From VRUE01 sp035997045 (GTDB lineage Bacteria > Actinomycetota > Thermoleophilia > Solirubrobacterales > 70-9), in NCBI GenBank assembly GCA_035997045.1, contig DASYIY010000110.1:1-37952 (forward strand): 37,952 nucleotides of DNA. The letters are read 5' to 3'. This document shows positions 14,774-23,361 of this stretch, one piece after another. The stretch's first letter is position 1. Each line of letters opens with the position of its first letter. Both the position numbers and the translations under genes were made by a program. The notes beneath the pieces are model-generated. The model saw only the letters and a list, made by a program, of their open reading frames with translations. It made no database searches and was not told the origin of the DNA.

Positions 14774-15817
14774 TTACAAAGCGCCTTCCCGCGCTTGCCG
14801 CCAGAGATCGACGCTTCCGTCGGCGGTGACGTGCCGATCGATCTCCGCCAGCTCGTCCGCCGAAAGCGAGAGGTTGTCCAGGGCGGCGACGTTCTGCTCG
14901 AGCTGGTCCACCGAGGAGGCGCCGATAACGAGTGAGGTCACGCGCTCGTCCCGAAGCGCCCAGGCCAACGCCACCTGGGCGAGGCTCTGGCCGCGCCGGG
15001 ACGCGATCTCGTTCAGCGCCCGCAGCTTGGCGATCATCTCGTCGCTGAGCCAGGATTTGTCGAATTCGGGGTCCCGCGCGGCGCGGGAGTCCTCCGGGAT
15101 GCCGTCGAGGTAGCGATTCGTGAGCAGCCCCTGGGCCAGGGCGGTGAAGCCGATCACCCCGATTCCGATCTCGGCGGCGGCGTCGAGCAGACCCTCGGTC
15201 TCGATCCAGCGGTTCAGCATCGAGTAGGACGGCTGGTGGATCAGCAGGGGGGTCCCGAGGTCACGCAGAATCGCCGCCGCCTGCCGCGTCCGCTCAGCGT
15301 CGTAGGAGGAGAGGCCGACGTAGAGCGCCTTGCCCTGGCGCACGGCCGTGTCGAGCGCGCCCATCGTCTCCTCCAGCGGCGTCGAGCCGTCCAGTCGGTG
15401 GGAGTAAAAGATGTCGACGTAGTCGAGGCCCATCCGCTGCAGCGACTGGTCCAGCGAGGCGAGCAAGTACTTGCGCGAGCCACCGCCCTGGCCGTAGAGA
15501 CCGGGCCACATGTCCCAGCCAGCCTTGGTCGAGATCACCAGCTCGTCGCGGTAGGGGCGGAAGTCCTCGTTCATCAGGCGGCCGAAGTTGATCTCGGCCG
15601 AGCCGTAGGGGGGTCCATAGTTGTTGGCCAGGTCGTGGTAGGTAATGCCGAGGTCGAAGGCGCGCCGCGCGATCGCGCGCTGGACCTCGAAGGGGCGGTC
15701 GTCGCCGAAGTTGTGCCAGTAGCCCAGCGAGAGGACAGGAAGGTCAAGGCCAGAACGGCCCGTCCGCCGGTACTGCATCTTTCCTTCGTAGCGATCGGGA
15801 GACACCGTATAGGTCAT
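14774..15817 (-). CDS. Aldo/keto reductase (YghZ/Gpr-like)
   Basis: A 347-aa (beta/alpha)8 reductase whose length fits the L-glyceraldehyde-3-phosphate reductase (YghZ/Gpr) subgroup. The catalytic tetrad is Asp62 and Tyr67 in HDLANNYGPP, Lys98 in ISTKAGWDMWPG and His140 in FYSHRLD. The WDMWPG and SRKYLLASLDQSLQRMGLDY motifs are typical of this subgroup. It reduces aldehydes such as methylglyoxal or glyceraldehyde phosphate with NADPH in the cytoplasm. The ATG at 15817 has ggaggtgga a few bases upstream. It is divergent from the dehydrogenase at 15918 across 100 bp. Confidence 0.92.
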   Translation of the reverse strand: MTYTVSPDRYEGKMQYRRTGRSGLDLPVLSLGYWHNFGDDRPFEVQRAIARRAFDLGITYHDLANNYGPPYGSAEINFGRLMNEDFRPYRDELVISTKAGWDMWPGLYGQGGGSRKYLLASLDQSLQRMGLDYVDIFYSHRLDGSTPLEETMGALDTAVRQGKALYVGLSSYDAERTRQAAAILRDLGTPLLIHQPSYSMLNRWIETEGLLDAAAEIGIGVIGFTALAQGLLTNRYLDGIPEDSRAARDPEFDKSWLSDEMIAKLRALNEIASRRGQSLAQVALAWALRDERVTSLVIGASSVDQLEQNVAALDNLSLSADELAEIDRHVTADGSVDLWRQAREGAL

Positions 15818-15917
15818 CGATGCTCCACCTCCGTCTCCTCGATCCTACGCTCCCGACGACACACTCTTTTGAATTGCTTGACCGATCGGGTCGGCCGGGA
15901 GATGATGAAGGCACCGA

Positions 15918-16796
15918 GTGAACACCAGCGCTGACAAGCAGAAGGTTCGCGTAGGCTTGCTCGGGGTTGGCCTGATGGGATCGGCTATGGCCCATCGCCT
16001 CCTCGATCAGGGCATCGAGGTCGCCGCCTGGAACCGCAACCCCGAGCAGGTCACTGCCCTCGAAGAGCGTGGTGCCAGGCGGGCGAATCAACCGGCCGAG
16101 GTGGTGCTCGGCGCTGACGTCGTGATCACGATGCTGCCGACGGCGCCGATCGTTCTCGACGTCGTCGAGCCGTTGCTCGAGGACTGGCCAGAGGAGACGA
16201 TCTGGTTGCAGATGAGCAGCGTCGGGGCGAGCGAGGCCGATCGGCTGGTCGAGGTGGCTCGGGCACACGACGTGACGCTTGTCGACGCGCCTGTTTCCGG
16301 CAGCACCCACCCGGCGGAGGAGGGCGAGCTGACCATTCTCGCCTCCGGGCCCGACTCGGCGCGCGCGCCTGTCGAGCCGGTTTTCGAGGCGCTGGGCTCG
16401 CGGGTTCTCTGGGTCGGGGAGGCCGGGATGGGATCGCGACTGAAGATGGCCGCCAACCACTGGATGATCGCTATGACCGCGGCTCTGGCAGAGGCGATGC
16501 ACCTCTGCGAGGCGATGGGGCTGGACCAGAAGCAGTTCGTCGAGCTGCTTGACGGCGGACCGCTGGGCTCGGCCTATGGCCTGATGAAGTTGGACGAGAT
16601 GCGCGCCCACGACTATCCGGTTGGCTTCCCCGTTCGCCTCGCCCTCAAGGATCTGGAGCTGGTGCGGGAGGTCGAGCAGAGTTCGGGAGCATCGATGCCG
16701 CTGCTGGACGCGACCTACGAGCGCTTCCTGGCGGCCAATGAGAACCACCCCGACGAGGATCTGGCCGCGGTGTACGAGGTTGAGCGCTCGGGCTAG
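15918..16796 (+). CDS. 3-hydroxyisobutyrate dehydrogenase-family NAD(P) oxidoreductase
   Basis: A 292-aa beta-hydroxyacid dehydrogenase. The Rossmann loop is GLLGVGLMG (13-21), the substrate loop DAPVSGSTHPA (124-133), and the catalytic Lys176 and Asn180 lie in GSRLKMAANHWM. Family members oxidise 3-hydroxyisobutyrate, tartronate semialdehyde or similar beta-hydroxyacids, and some reduce imines or succinic semialdehyde. AWNRNPEQ after the second strand, with Arg following Asn, suggests NADP preference. The GTG at 15918 has gaagg eight bases upstream. No valine-degradation genes are adjacent, so the exact substrate is open. Confidence 0.88.
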   Translation: MNTSADKQKVRVGLLGVGLMGSAMAHRLLDQGIEVAAWNRNPEQVTALEERGARRANQPAEVVLGADVVITMLPTAPIVLDVVEPLLEDWPEETIWLQMSSVGASEADRLVEVARAHDVTLVDAPVSGSTHPAEEGELTILASGPDSARAPVEPVFEALGSRVLWVGEAGMGSRLKMAANHWMIAMTAALAEAMHLCEAMGLDQKQFVELLDGGPLGSAYGLMKLDEMRAHDYPVGFPVRLALKDLELVREVEQSSGASMPLLDATYERFLAANENHPDEDLAAVYEVERSG

Positions 16797-16861
16797 AGCA
16801 CTACCGGGCGTGTTGGACCGCGATGCGCGCGGCGCTCGAGCGCGAGTGAGGATTCATCGCG

Positions 16862-17177
16862 ATGGCTGGCCCGGCTGAGCCACTGCACCGCGCGGTCTTT
16901 CGTGGCACCGATCCATTCCATAAGTACGCGCCCTATCCATGGGTCGAGCTACCGGATCGGACCTGGCCGGACACGCGCATCGCCGCCGCGCCGATCTGGG
17001 CGAGCGTCGATCTCCGAGACGGCAACCAGGCGCTAGACCCGCCGATGGACCGTCGAGGGAGCGAAGCTTTGCCGGGAGCTGGCCGAACAGCGGCCCGACC
17101 AGGACATCCGCTTCGAGTACACGCCCGAGAGCTTCACCGCGACCGAGCCGGAGTACGCGTTGGAAGTATGCAAAGCA
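16862..17177 (+). pseudogene. leuA: 2-isopropylmalate synthase remnant
   Basis: The start is normal: ATG, then KYAPYPWVELPDRTWPDTRI and APIWASVDLRDGNQAL. This is the LeuA N-terminus, including the RDGNQ metal/substrate motif. After PPMD the frame breaks, and a different frame continues with GAKLCRELAEQRPDQDIRF then EYTPESFTATEPEYALEVC, which belongs roughly 110 residues further on in LeuA. The rest is missing. The gene has therefore lost an internal segment, changed frame and lost its C-terminal two-thirds. A working leuA presumably exists elsewhere. Confidence 0.8.
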
Positions 17178-17315
17178 CAGCAGAAGCCCAACCAAGTGCG
17201 TGCGAACAGGAGTCCCCCAGGTTCATGCTCGAAAACGGCTCTGAGAGGGGGCCTCCATCCCTGCCCCAAACTGGGGGCGATTGGCAAAGCCGAGGCCTGG
17301 GTAGCAACATCTGAC

Positions 17316-17537
17316 ATGTATGTCATTCCCCTCACCGTCCTGATCGTCCTGGCGTTGATTGCTGTCGCCTGGTCGCCGATATTCGCGCTGATCATTGCGG
17401 TGCCGGCCTTCATTCTCTTCCTTGCCTATATCGGGATAAGCCGACGCGCCGACGAGAAAATCGAACCGCCTACCGGCCCGTCAAGGACAGTCGAGAGTGA
17501 CGAGCCGAAGGGAATTTGGGGAGAGACGCGCCCCTAG
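17316..17537 (+). CDS. 73-aa membrane protein
   Basis: An ATG at 17316 opens MYVIPLTVLIVLALIAVAWS, followed by a second hydrophobic helix FALIIAVPAFILFLAYIGI and a polar acidic tail of ~30 residues ending GIWGETRP. It is a two-helix small membrane protein. GGGTA lies 13 bases before the start (17299-17303), but no matching -35 element is present, so stress control is only suggested. The longer frame upstream runs through the leuA remnant and is not credible. The family is not identified. Confidence 0.65.
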   Translation: MYVIPLTVLIVLALIAVAWSPIFALIIAVPAFILFLAYIGISRRADEKIEPPTGPSRTVESDEPKGIWGETRP

Positions 17538-17768
17538 CTCTACCCTCTTGTTTCCGGCGACACCTATAGCCGGGGGCGGTAGCCGCTAGTCGGCGTTCGC
17601 GCCGGTGAGTCCTACGCTAGGAGACACTCGACAGCGTGATCGCCACCGCGAAGCCAAGGGTAGCCTCGGTGGGGGAGGGTCCTGCGTAGACCTTGGACGT
17701 GAGCGCGATCAAAGGACGTGACTCTGTGGTCGTGCGCCCTCGCATCTTCAGGGCTTCAATCACCCCGG
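17538..17768. other. No gene seen ahead of a stress-type promoter
   Basis: The stretch has a CCACCG/CGGTGG inverted repeat near 17644-17673, but I cannot assign a gene, riboswitch or known RNA. Confidence 0.35.
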
Positions 17769-17793
17769 GTTTCTTCGGGAGCTCAGAGGGGTA
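17769..17793 (+). promoter_or_regulatory. Sigma-B/SigF-type promoter (GTTT-N16-GGGTA)
   Basis: GTTT at 17769-17772 and GGGTA at 17789-17793 with 16 bp between. It would give a ~55-base leader, including gaggaggag, in front of the ATG at 17857. Confidence 0.65.
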
Positions 17794-17856
17794 GCCGCCA
17801 TCGAGTTAGAAACCTGTTCCAAAGCGAGAGCCGCGGAACCGAGGAGGAGGACTCTC

Positions 17857-17991
17857 ATGGTCGGAGCTGTAATCGCTGCCCTGGTGATCGTCGCGATCGT
17901 GCTCGTTCTGCTCAAGGTGGCCGTTGCCGGGGGCATTCTTGGCTTGATCGCGATCGTTCTGCTGATCCTGCTTCTCATGGGGAGGCTCTGA
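17857..17991 (+). CDS. 44-aa small membrane protein
   Basis: It begins MVGAVIAALVIVAIVLVLLK and continues with a second helix ending LLILLLMGRL. It has two membrane helices joined by a short Gly-containing turn. The strong site gaggaggag lies about seven bases before the ATG. The stop TGA overlaps the next ATG by one base, so the two proteins are made together, driven by the promoter at 17769. It is the same length as the product at 2751, also behind such a promoter, though the sequences differ. Confidence 0.7.
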   Translation: MVGAVIAALVIVAIVLVLLKVAVAGGILGLIAIVLLILLLMGRL

Positions 17992-18218
17992 TGACCATTG
18001 GGGGCTCGATATTCCTGATCGCCGTCGGAGCAATCCTCTACTTCGCTACCAACGTGCATGTTGCCCACGTCAGCATCGACACCGTCGGGTTGATCCTGAT
18101 GATCGCGGGCGGCGCGGGCCTGGTGCTCGGCTTCATCCAGCAGGCGATGTGGTCTAGGCGCTCCCGCCGTGAGGTCGTGGTCGAAGACCAACGAGGTCCC
18201 GATGAGCCCCGGTATTAG
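17991..18218 (+). CDS. DUF6458-like two-helix membrane protein
   Basis: A 75-aa protein opening MTIGGSIFLIAVGAILYFAT, the N-terminal pattern I associate with DUF6458 proteins of actinobacteria. After VHVAHVSIDTVG comes a second helix LILMIAGGAGLVLGFI, then a basic/acidic tail (SRRSRREVVVEDQRG). The family has no known function. It is translationally coupled to the 44-aa gene and shares its stress-type promoter. The start at 17991 is fixed by the family N-terminus and the one-base overlap. Confidence 0.8.
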   Translation: MTIGGSIFLIAVGAILYFATNVHVAHVSIDTVGLILMIAGGAGLVLGFIQQAMWSRRSRREVVVEDQRGPDEPRY

Positions 18219-18272
18219 TCACTGTGAGCGGCATCGGAGCTCGTCGTTGGCCTCCGCGTAAGGCTTCGACCC

Positions 18273-20492
18273 TTGTCAGATAAAGACTCCTCTTCGCCGG
18301 AGCACACAGGGCGTTCTCTCTGGAGCTGGGCGGCCCGCGCGATCGTCTTCCTGCGCTTCCTGGTCCTGCCCGCCTGGATCGTTGGCACGGTACTGGCGAC
18401 TACGCATCTGCCTTCCGTCTTTGACTCGGAAAGCGGTGAGCTCGGCAGTCTCCTGCCCCGCTCATCGACCGCGTTGGAAGTCGAACGCAAGGCGATCAAG
18501 ACGTTCGGCCTGCCTCTGCTCAGCCGCACCATGGTCGTCGCTCATCGGCAAGGCGGCTTCCCTCCGCAGCGAACCGCGGCGGCGTCGCGCTTCATAGCCG
18601 CTACAGACCAGAGAGAAGGACCGGAAGCGATCCGCGCCGTGCCGCTCGTCGACGCCCCTGGCCTTCTCGCCGCGCGGCGCGCCGGCACGACGCTGGTCAC
18701 CTATCTCTACATCGATCCATCGCTGGGGGAAGACGACTCCCAACGGGTCGCCGAGCGGTTCGCCTCGGGATTGAAGCGCGTGACCGGCGCCGAAAGGGCA
18801 GAGGTGACCGGTGCCCTGCCGGCGACCAGGGCGGAAACCGATATCGCGAACCGCGACATCCTCTGGGTGGAGCTGGCCACGGTGCTGTTGGTGGTTGGAA
18901 TCCTTGCCTTCTACTTCCGCTCGCTCGGCGTTCCACTGCTTGGACTGGGGGCCGTTGCGATTGCTTACCTCGTCGCTGACCGGGTCCTCGGCTGGATCGC
19001 GCAGCGCTACGGCCTCTCGATCCCACGCGAGGCCGAGCCGGTGATCATCGCGCTGATCTTCGGCACGCTCACCGACTACCTGGTGTTCTTCGTCTCCGGA
19101 TACCGCCAGCGGCTGCAAGAGGGGATCGGCTCCCGCGACGCTGTAGTCGAGGTGACCGGGGAACTGCTGCCGGTGATCCTCACTGCCGCCCTGATGATCG
19201 CCGGCGCAACGCTGACGCTGCTGCTCTCCGGCGTGCGGTTCCTCTCCGCTTTCGGGCCGAGCATGGCCGTCGCCGTGGCGGTTGCCGCTGCGGTCGCGGT
19301 GACGCTCGTGCCGGCGTCCCTGGCCATCTTCGGACGCCTCCTGCTTTGGCCCTACCGACAGAGCGAACGCCAGCGGGATCCGGCCGACGAACCGAATGCT
19401 GAGACGGGCGCGCGCAGCCGGGCGATCGGAGTAGCCGTGCGCTTCCCGCTGGTGGTCGTCATCCTCTGCCTGCTTTTCCTCGTTGCGGCGGCTAGCGGCC
19501 TGCGCCAGCTTGCCCTGGGCAACCCGGTCATTCGCGGCCTGCCCGAGTCGACCTCGGCCCGTCAGGGCTATGACATCGCCGCCGCCGGTCTCGGGCCGGG
19601 AGTCCTCGGGCCAACGATGGTCGTCGTCGAAGGGGACCGCATTGCGACCAAACGGGGCCAGCTCGCAACGCTGCAGTCACAACTCTCCGCACAGGATGGC
19701 GTCGCCGGAGTCCTCGGCCCGGCCGACCAGCCGCTGCGAGAACCATCCGGAGCGATGCTGGCGCCGGGCGGTGAAGCCGCCCGCTACGTCCTTGTGCTGG
19801 ATGGCGACCCGGACGGCGCGGCGGCTTCGGAATCGCTCTCCAGCCTCGAAGAGCGATTGCCGGAACTGCTCGAGCGCAGTGGCCTCGGCGAAGCGACGGT
19901 CAGCGTCACCGGCGACACGACTATCGCTTCCGAACTGACCGAAGACACTTGGAGCGCCTTCGAGCGCGTCGCCCCGGCGGCGATCGCGGTCCTGCTGCTT
20001 TTGCTTTGGGTGCTGTTGCGCAGCTGGGCGGCACCGCTCTATCTGGTTGGCGTCAGCATCCTCGTGGTCGCCGCTGCGCTCGGGCTCACGGTCTACGTCT
20101 TTCAGGACCTGCTCGGTTATGGCGAGCTGGCTTTCTTCGTGCCGGTTGCGAGCGCGATCCTCCTGCTGGCTTTGGGCGCCGACTACAACGTCTTCCTGAT
20201 CAGCCGGATCTGGCGCGAGGCAGACCGACAAGACCTGCGTCCGGCAATCAGGACGGCCGGCTCGCGAGCGGGCCGGGCGATCATGGTCGCCGGAATCATT
20301 CTCTCCCTCTCCTTCGCTGCCGTGGCTCTGATCCCCATTCAGGGCTTTCGGGAGATCGCCTTCGCACTGTGCGTCGGTCTGCTGCTCGACACCCTGATCG
20401 CGAGAACGCTGCTGATACCGGCTCTGGTCAGCCTCTTTGGACGCGGCGGAGTCCAAGAGACGCCCGTGACGAGCGAGGCCAGCGCCACCTGA
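18273..20492 (+). CDS. MmpL-family RND transporter
   Basis: A 739-aa protein with the two-fold architecture of MMPL transporters: one helix, a large exported loop, five to six helices, then the same again. The proton-relay Asp-Tyr pairs are visible in FGTLTDYLVFFVSGYRQR (D268-Y269) and LGADYNVFLISRIWREA (D637-Y638). In actinobacteria these pumps export lipids, glycolipids or siderophores through proton antiport. No lipid-synthesis gene is adjacent, so the cargo is unknown. The TTG at 18273 is the likely start, with aagg ~9 bases upstream. It is convergent with the cupin gene, 14 bp apart. Confidence 0.9.
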   Translation: MSDKDSSSPEHTGRSLWSWAARAIVFLRFLVLPAWIVGTVLATTHLPSVFDSESGELGSLLPRSSTALEVERKAIKTFGLPLLSRTMVVAHRQGGFPPQRTAAASRFIAATDQREGPEAIRAVPLVDAPGLLAARRAGTTLVTYLYIDPSLGEDDSQRVAERFASGLKRVTGAERAEVTGALPATRAETDIANRDILWVELATVLLVVGILAFYFRSLGVPLLGLGAVAIAYLVADRVLGWIAQRYGLSIPREAEPVIIALIFGTLTDYLVFFVSGYRQRLQEGIGSRDAVVEVTGELLPVILTAALMIAGATLTLLLSGVRFLSAFGPSMAVAVAVAAAVAVTLVPASLAIFGRLLLWPYRQSERQRDPADEPNAETGARSRAIGVAVRFPLVVVILCLLFLVAAASGLRQLALGNPVIRGLPESTSARQGYDIAAAGLGPGVLGPTMVVVEGDRIATKRGQLATLQSQLSAQDGVAGVLGPADQPLREPSGAMLAPGGEAARYVLVLDGDPDGAAASESLSSLEERLPELLERSGLGEATVSVTGDTTIASELTEDTWSAFERVAPAAIAVLLLLLWVLLRSWAAPLYLVGVSILVVAAALGLTVYVFQDLLGYGELAFFVPVASAILLLALGADYNVFLISRIWREADRQDLRPAIRTAGSRAGRAIMVAGIILSLSFAAVALIPIQGFREIAFALCVGLLLDTLIARTLLIPALVSLFGRGGVQETPVTSEASAT

Positions 20493-20506
20493 TGCTCCGC
20501 ACAAGC

Positions 20507-20935
20507 TCAGGTAGCTGACTCATCCGTCTGGGCGGCGCTTGGCGAGGGCTCCCAGAAGTCGTCGACCTTGGTCGAATCCTCCTCGGCGATCTTGCGCGAG
20601 ACGGCCCACATCTCGACCGGCTCCTCGCCCTCGTTGCGGTGCGAACGAGTGGTGCCGGGCGCGACCCGCACGACCGAGCCCGCCCTTACCTCCTCGACTT
20701 TGTCCTCGAAGCGCATCGTCAAGGTGCCGCGAGTGAGGATGTAGATCTCCTCCAGCTTCTCGTGGAAGTGACCGGTTCCCTGCTCGAAGTCAGAGTGCGG
20801 CGGCACCCGGATCAGCGTTACCGCGACCTGCTCTGCCCCCAGCGCTTCTTTGAGGCTGCGGAACTCTCCCGGTACGGCGCTGCCCGCGTAGGAGTCCTCG
20901 ATCTCGTCGGCACGGATGATGGAGTAAGCGCTCAC
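20507..20935 (-). CDS. Cupin-domain protein
   Basis: A 142-aa single-domain cupin. Motif 1 is GHFHEKLEEIYILTRG, with His56, His58 and a Glu at 62/63, and motif 2 is PGTTRSHRN with His98. Together these are the usual three-His/one-Glu metal site. Single-domain cupins act as isomerases, dioxygenases or sugar/auxin-type binding proteins, so the exact role is open. The GTG at 20935 lies about nine bases after the predicted start of transcription from the promoter at 20951-20974, so the message is almost leaderless. The C-terminal tail is Ser/Glu-rich. Confidence 0.88.
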   Translation of the reverse strand: MSAYSIIRADEIEDSYAGSAVPGEFRSLKEALGAEQVAVTLIRVPPHSDFEQGTGHFHEKLEEIYILTRGTLTMRFEDKVEEVRAGSVVRVAPGTTRSHRNEGEEPVEMWAVSRKIAEEDSTKVDDFWEPSPSAAQTDESAT

Positions 20936-20950
20936 GGTTACGAGCCTGTC

Positions 20951-20974
20951 TACCCCGGGAGATCGGTCACGAAC
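20951..20974 (-). promoter_or_regulatory. Sigma-B/SigF-type promoter (GTTC-N15-GGGTA)
   Basis: On the minus strand GTTC (20974-20971) and GGGTA (20955-20951) are 15 bp apart, pointing at the cupin start at 20935. The -35 has C for the last T. Confidence 0.45.
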
Positions 20975-20977
20975 CGC

Positions 20978-21613
20978 TCAGCGGCTCCCCATCGCCTCCA
21001 CGATGAGACGCAGGTCATCCACTAGGCCGGCAAAAGCGTCCTCGCGCTCGTCGTGGTCTCGCAGCCGCAGGATTGCCGAGGGGTGCAAGGTCAGCGCCGC
21101 AACCGGCGCCAGCGAGGAGTCGATCAACCGGCCACGGTCGCGCGTGACCCGCACTGAAGAGCCGAAGAGCGCCTTTGCGGCAGTCGCTCCGAGGGCCAGC
21201 AGCGCGGTCGGCTGCACCGCCTTCAGCTCCGCCTCGAGCCACGGCTTGCAAGCCTCGACCTCGCCCGCACGTGGGGTCTGGTGAAGACGGCGCTTGCCGC
21301 GAGCTCGCCACTTGAAGTGCTTGACCGCGTTCGTCAGGTAGACATCTTTGCGATCGATCTCCGCCGCCTCCAGGGCTCGCGCGAGGATGCCACCGGCCGG
21401 TCCGACGAAGGGCTCGCCCTCGATGTCCTCGCGGTCGCCCGGCTGCTCGCCGACCAGCATCAGCTCCGCCTTCCTCGGGCCCGCCCCGAATACCGTCTGC
21501 GTCGCGCCCTCCCACAGCGGGCAGCCGCGGCAACCTTTGGCGGCACGGCGCAGCGTGGAAAGCGAGCGGCTGGCGGGAACGAACTCAGCGGCGGAGTCTG
21601 CCTCGGTGGCCAT
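20978..21613 (-). CDS. udgX: UdgX-type uracil-DNA glycosylase
   Basis: A 211-aa family 4-like uracil-DNA glycosylase. Motif A is GEQPGDREDIEGEPFVGPAG (55-74), then VYLTNAVKHFKW. The insertion RGKRRLHQTP (105-114) contains the KRR(I/L)H loop that defines UdgX, with His111 as the residue that in studied UdgX forms a covalent link to the abasic sugar after uracil release. LHPSAILR supplies the C-terminal catalytic motif. Cys28, Cys31 (CRGCPLW) and Cys122 (EACKPWL) fit an iron-sulfur cluster. Leu replaces the usual Ile before the His. It acts in DNA repair or uracil tolerance. DUF72 follows 9 bp downstream of the start side, same strand. Confidence 0.88.
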   Translation of the reverse strand: MATEADSAAEFVPASRSLSTLRRAAKGCRGCPLWEGATQTVFGAGPRKAELMLVGEQPGDREDIEGEPFVGPAGGILARALEAAEIDRKDVYLTNAVKHFKWRARGKRRLHQTPRAGEVEACKPWLEAELKAVQPTALLALGATAAKALFGSSVRVTRDRGRLIDSSLAPVAALTLHPSAILRLRDHDEREDAFAGLVDDLRLIVEAMGSR

Positions 21614-21621
21614 CGCCCGAG

Positions 21622-22356
21622 CTACCCGTTTGTCGAGAGGCCACGCATCAGGTAGCGGGCATTGGCGGGTGCGTAACCCTTCCAGTCGTTGTTCAGGTAG
21701 ACGAAGACCGGCCGTCGAGAGCGCCAGGCAGCTATCCGCCGCCGCCAGCCATCGAGCTCGGCCTCGGAGTAGTTGCCGCCACGGCCGCGGTGGCCGTAGT
21801 GCAGACGAAGGTAGGCAAGCTCGCCGGCCGGCTTGACCTCGGGCAGCGGCCGGCGCTTGTCGTCGCCGATCGCCAGCGAGGCGCCATGCTCTGCGAGCAG
21901 CTCGCGCACCGCCGGCACGAGCCAGCTCGGGTGGCGAAACTCGAAACAGTGGCGGGCGCGGGGAAGCTCTCCGAGTGCGGAAGCAAGCAGGTCGTCGTCG
22001 CGATGGAAGTTCTCGGGCAATTGCCAGAGCACTGGCCCCAGGCGCCGCCCGCGTCGCAGGGGCTCGAGTGGCGTCCAGAAGCGGGCGACGGCGTCAGTGA
22101 TCTCGCGCAGGCGCTTCATGTGAGTTAGGTAGCGGCTCGCCTTGACGGTGAAGAGGAAGTCACCGGGTACTTGCTCGACCCAAGCGCGAACCGTTGATTC
22201 CTTTGGTAGCCGGTAGAAGGTCGCGTTGACCTCGACCGTGTCGAAGACCTCGGCATATCGCTCGAGCCAGCGTCGCTGCGGCACGCCGTCCGGATACAGG
22301 CCGCCGCGCCAGTCGTCGTAGCTCCAGCCCGAGCAGCCGATCCGCACCGGGTGCAT
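21622..22356 (-). CDS. DUF72 (YecE-like) protein
   Basis: A 244-aa TIM-barrel-type DUF72 protein. Family marks are the opening IGCSGWSYDDWRGGLYP, then FDTVEVNATFYRLP, FLFTVKASRYLTH, LGPVLWQLPENF, ARHCFEFRHPSW, YLRLHYGHRG and the C-terminal VYLNNDWKGYAPANA. No enzymatic activity is established for the family. It lies 8 bp from the UdgX gene on the same strand, and the two may form an operon; DUF72 has been suspected of nucleic-acid links, but the sequence does not prove this. Confidence 0.9.
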   Translation of the reverse strand: MHPVRIGCSGWSYDDWRGGLYPDGVPQRRWLERYAEVFDTVEVNATFYRLPKESTVRAWVEQVPGDFLFTVKASRYLTHMKRLREITDAVARFWTPLEPLRRGRRLGPVLWQLPENFHRDDDLLASALGELPRARHCFEFRHPSWLVPAVRELLAEHGASLAIGDDKRRPLPEVKPAGELAYLRLHYGHRGRGGNYSEAELDGWRRRIAAWRSRRPVFVYLNNDWKGYAPANARYLMRGLSTNG

Positions 22357-22367
22357 CCCGCAGCTCT

Positions 22368-23339
22368 CTACTCGTCTGGCGAAATCGGCCGATCCGATTC
22401 CGCTGAAGGTGAAACCTCGATCACCAGCTTTCGATGGGGGCTCTTGCGCCCCCAGGCCTCACCGACCTTGCGCAATGGAACGCCTTCGGTCTCGACCTTC
22501 AACTTGCCGGCCAGGGCGTGCTCGCACATCGCCGCGAATGCCTCGCGTTTGAGCTCGCGCGACGCCTTGAAGTTGGTGTGGCCGACGATCCGCCCGAGCT
22601 GGTTGCGAAAGCCCCGGGTGGGAAGTTCGACCGACTCGCCCGCGGAGTTGCCGATCTGGACGAGCCGGCCCTCGACGTTCAGCGCCGCGAGCGCGGCCAC
22701 CGCCGGCTCGCCCCAGAGCGGGTCGACGACCACGTCGAAACCACCGCCCGCCGCCTCCTTGAAGCGCTCGGTCAGATCTCCCTTGCCACCGAGTTCGACG
22801 ACCGCGTCGGCGCCGAGCTCGTGGCGGGCTCGATCGAGGCTCTCGCTGTCGCGGGCCGCGGCGACGACCCGTCCGGCACCGAGGAGTCGCGCCCCCTGGA
22901 CGGCGATCTGACCCAGCACGCCGCTCGAGCCGAGGACGAGAACCGACTCGCCCTCCTGCAGCTCCGCGCGCCAGGTCAGCGCCAGCCAGGCGGCCAAACC
23001 GGAGACCCCGAAGCTGACCGCAACGCCGTTCGCGAGGCCGTCGGGTACCTCGATCAGCTCGTCGTCCTTGACGAGGGTGCGCTCTCCCATCGAGCCGAAG
23101 GGGGCGACCGGCGTGTCGAAGTAGACGCGGCGCCCGGCGACCGTACCGATCCCCTCCAGGCCCGGCACCGAGGGGAGTGGCGGCTCGCGGCCCGGGAAGC
23201 GCCCGGAGGCGATCGTGTGGTCGACCGGGTTTAGGCCAGCAACCGAGACCTCGACCAGTGCCATGCCGTTCGCCTCTGGCTCTTCGAACTCGCCGAACTC
23301 GGGGTCGGACCCGTAATCCTTCAGAACCGCAGCTTCCAT
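22368..23339 (-). CDS. Zinc-independent quinone oxidoreductase-like MDR
   Basis: A 323-aa medium-chain reductase of the quinone oxidoreductase (QOR) group. The N-terminal GroES-like part has GLNPVDHTIASGRFPG and VPGLEGIGTVAG. The cofactor loop is VLGSSGVLGQIAVQGARLLG, and the absence of clustered zinc-binding Cys fits the zinc-free quinone/enoyl reductases. It transfers hydride from NADPH to quinones or enones. The ATG at 23339 has ggagg about nine bases upstream (read on the minus strand). It lies between the DUF72 and F420 genes on the same strand with short gaps, so a four-gene transcript from ~24.37 kb to 20.98 kb is likely. Confidence 0.9.
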   Translation of the reverse strand: MEAAVLKDYGSDPEFGEFEEPEANGMALVEVSVAGLNPVDHTIASGRFPGREPPLPSVPGLEGIGTVAGRRVYFDTPVAPFGSMGERTLVKDDELIEVPDGLANGVAVSFGVSGLAAWLALTWRAELQEGESVLVLGSSGVLGQIAVQGARLLGAGRVVAAARDSESLDRARHELGADAVVELGGKGDLTERFKEAAGGGFDVVVDPLWGEPAVAALAALNVEGRLVQIGNSAGESVELPTRGFRNQLGRIVGHTNFKASRELKREAFAAMCEHALAGKLKVETEGVPLRKVGEAWGRKSPHRKLVIEVSPSAESDRPISPDE

Positions 23340-23361
23340 CGTGCCCCTCCTTCGAATCGGT

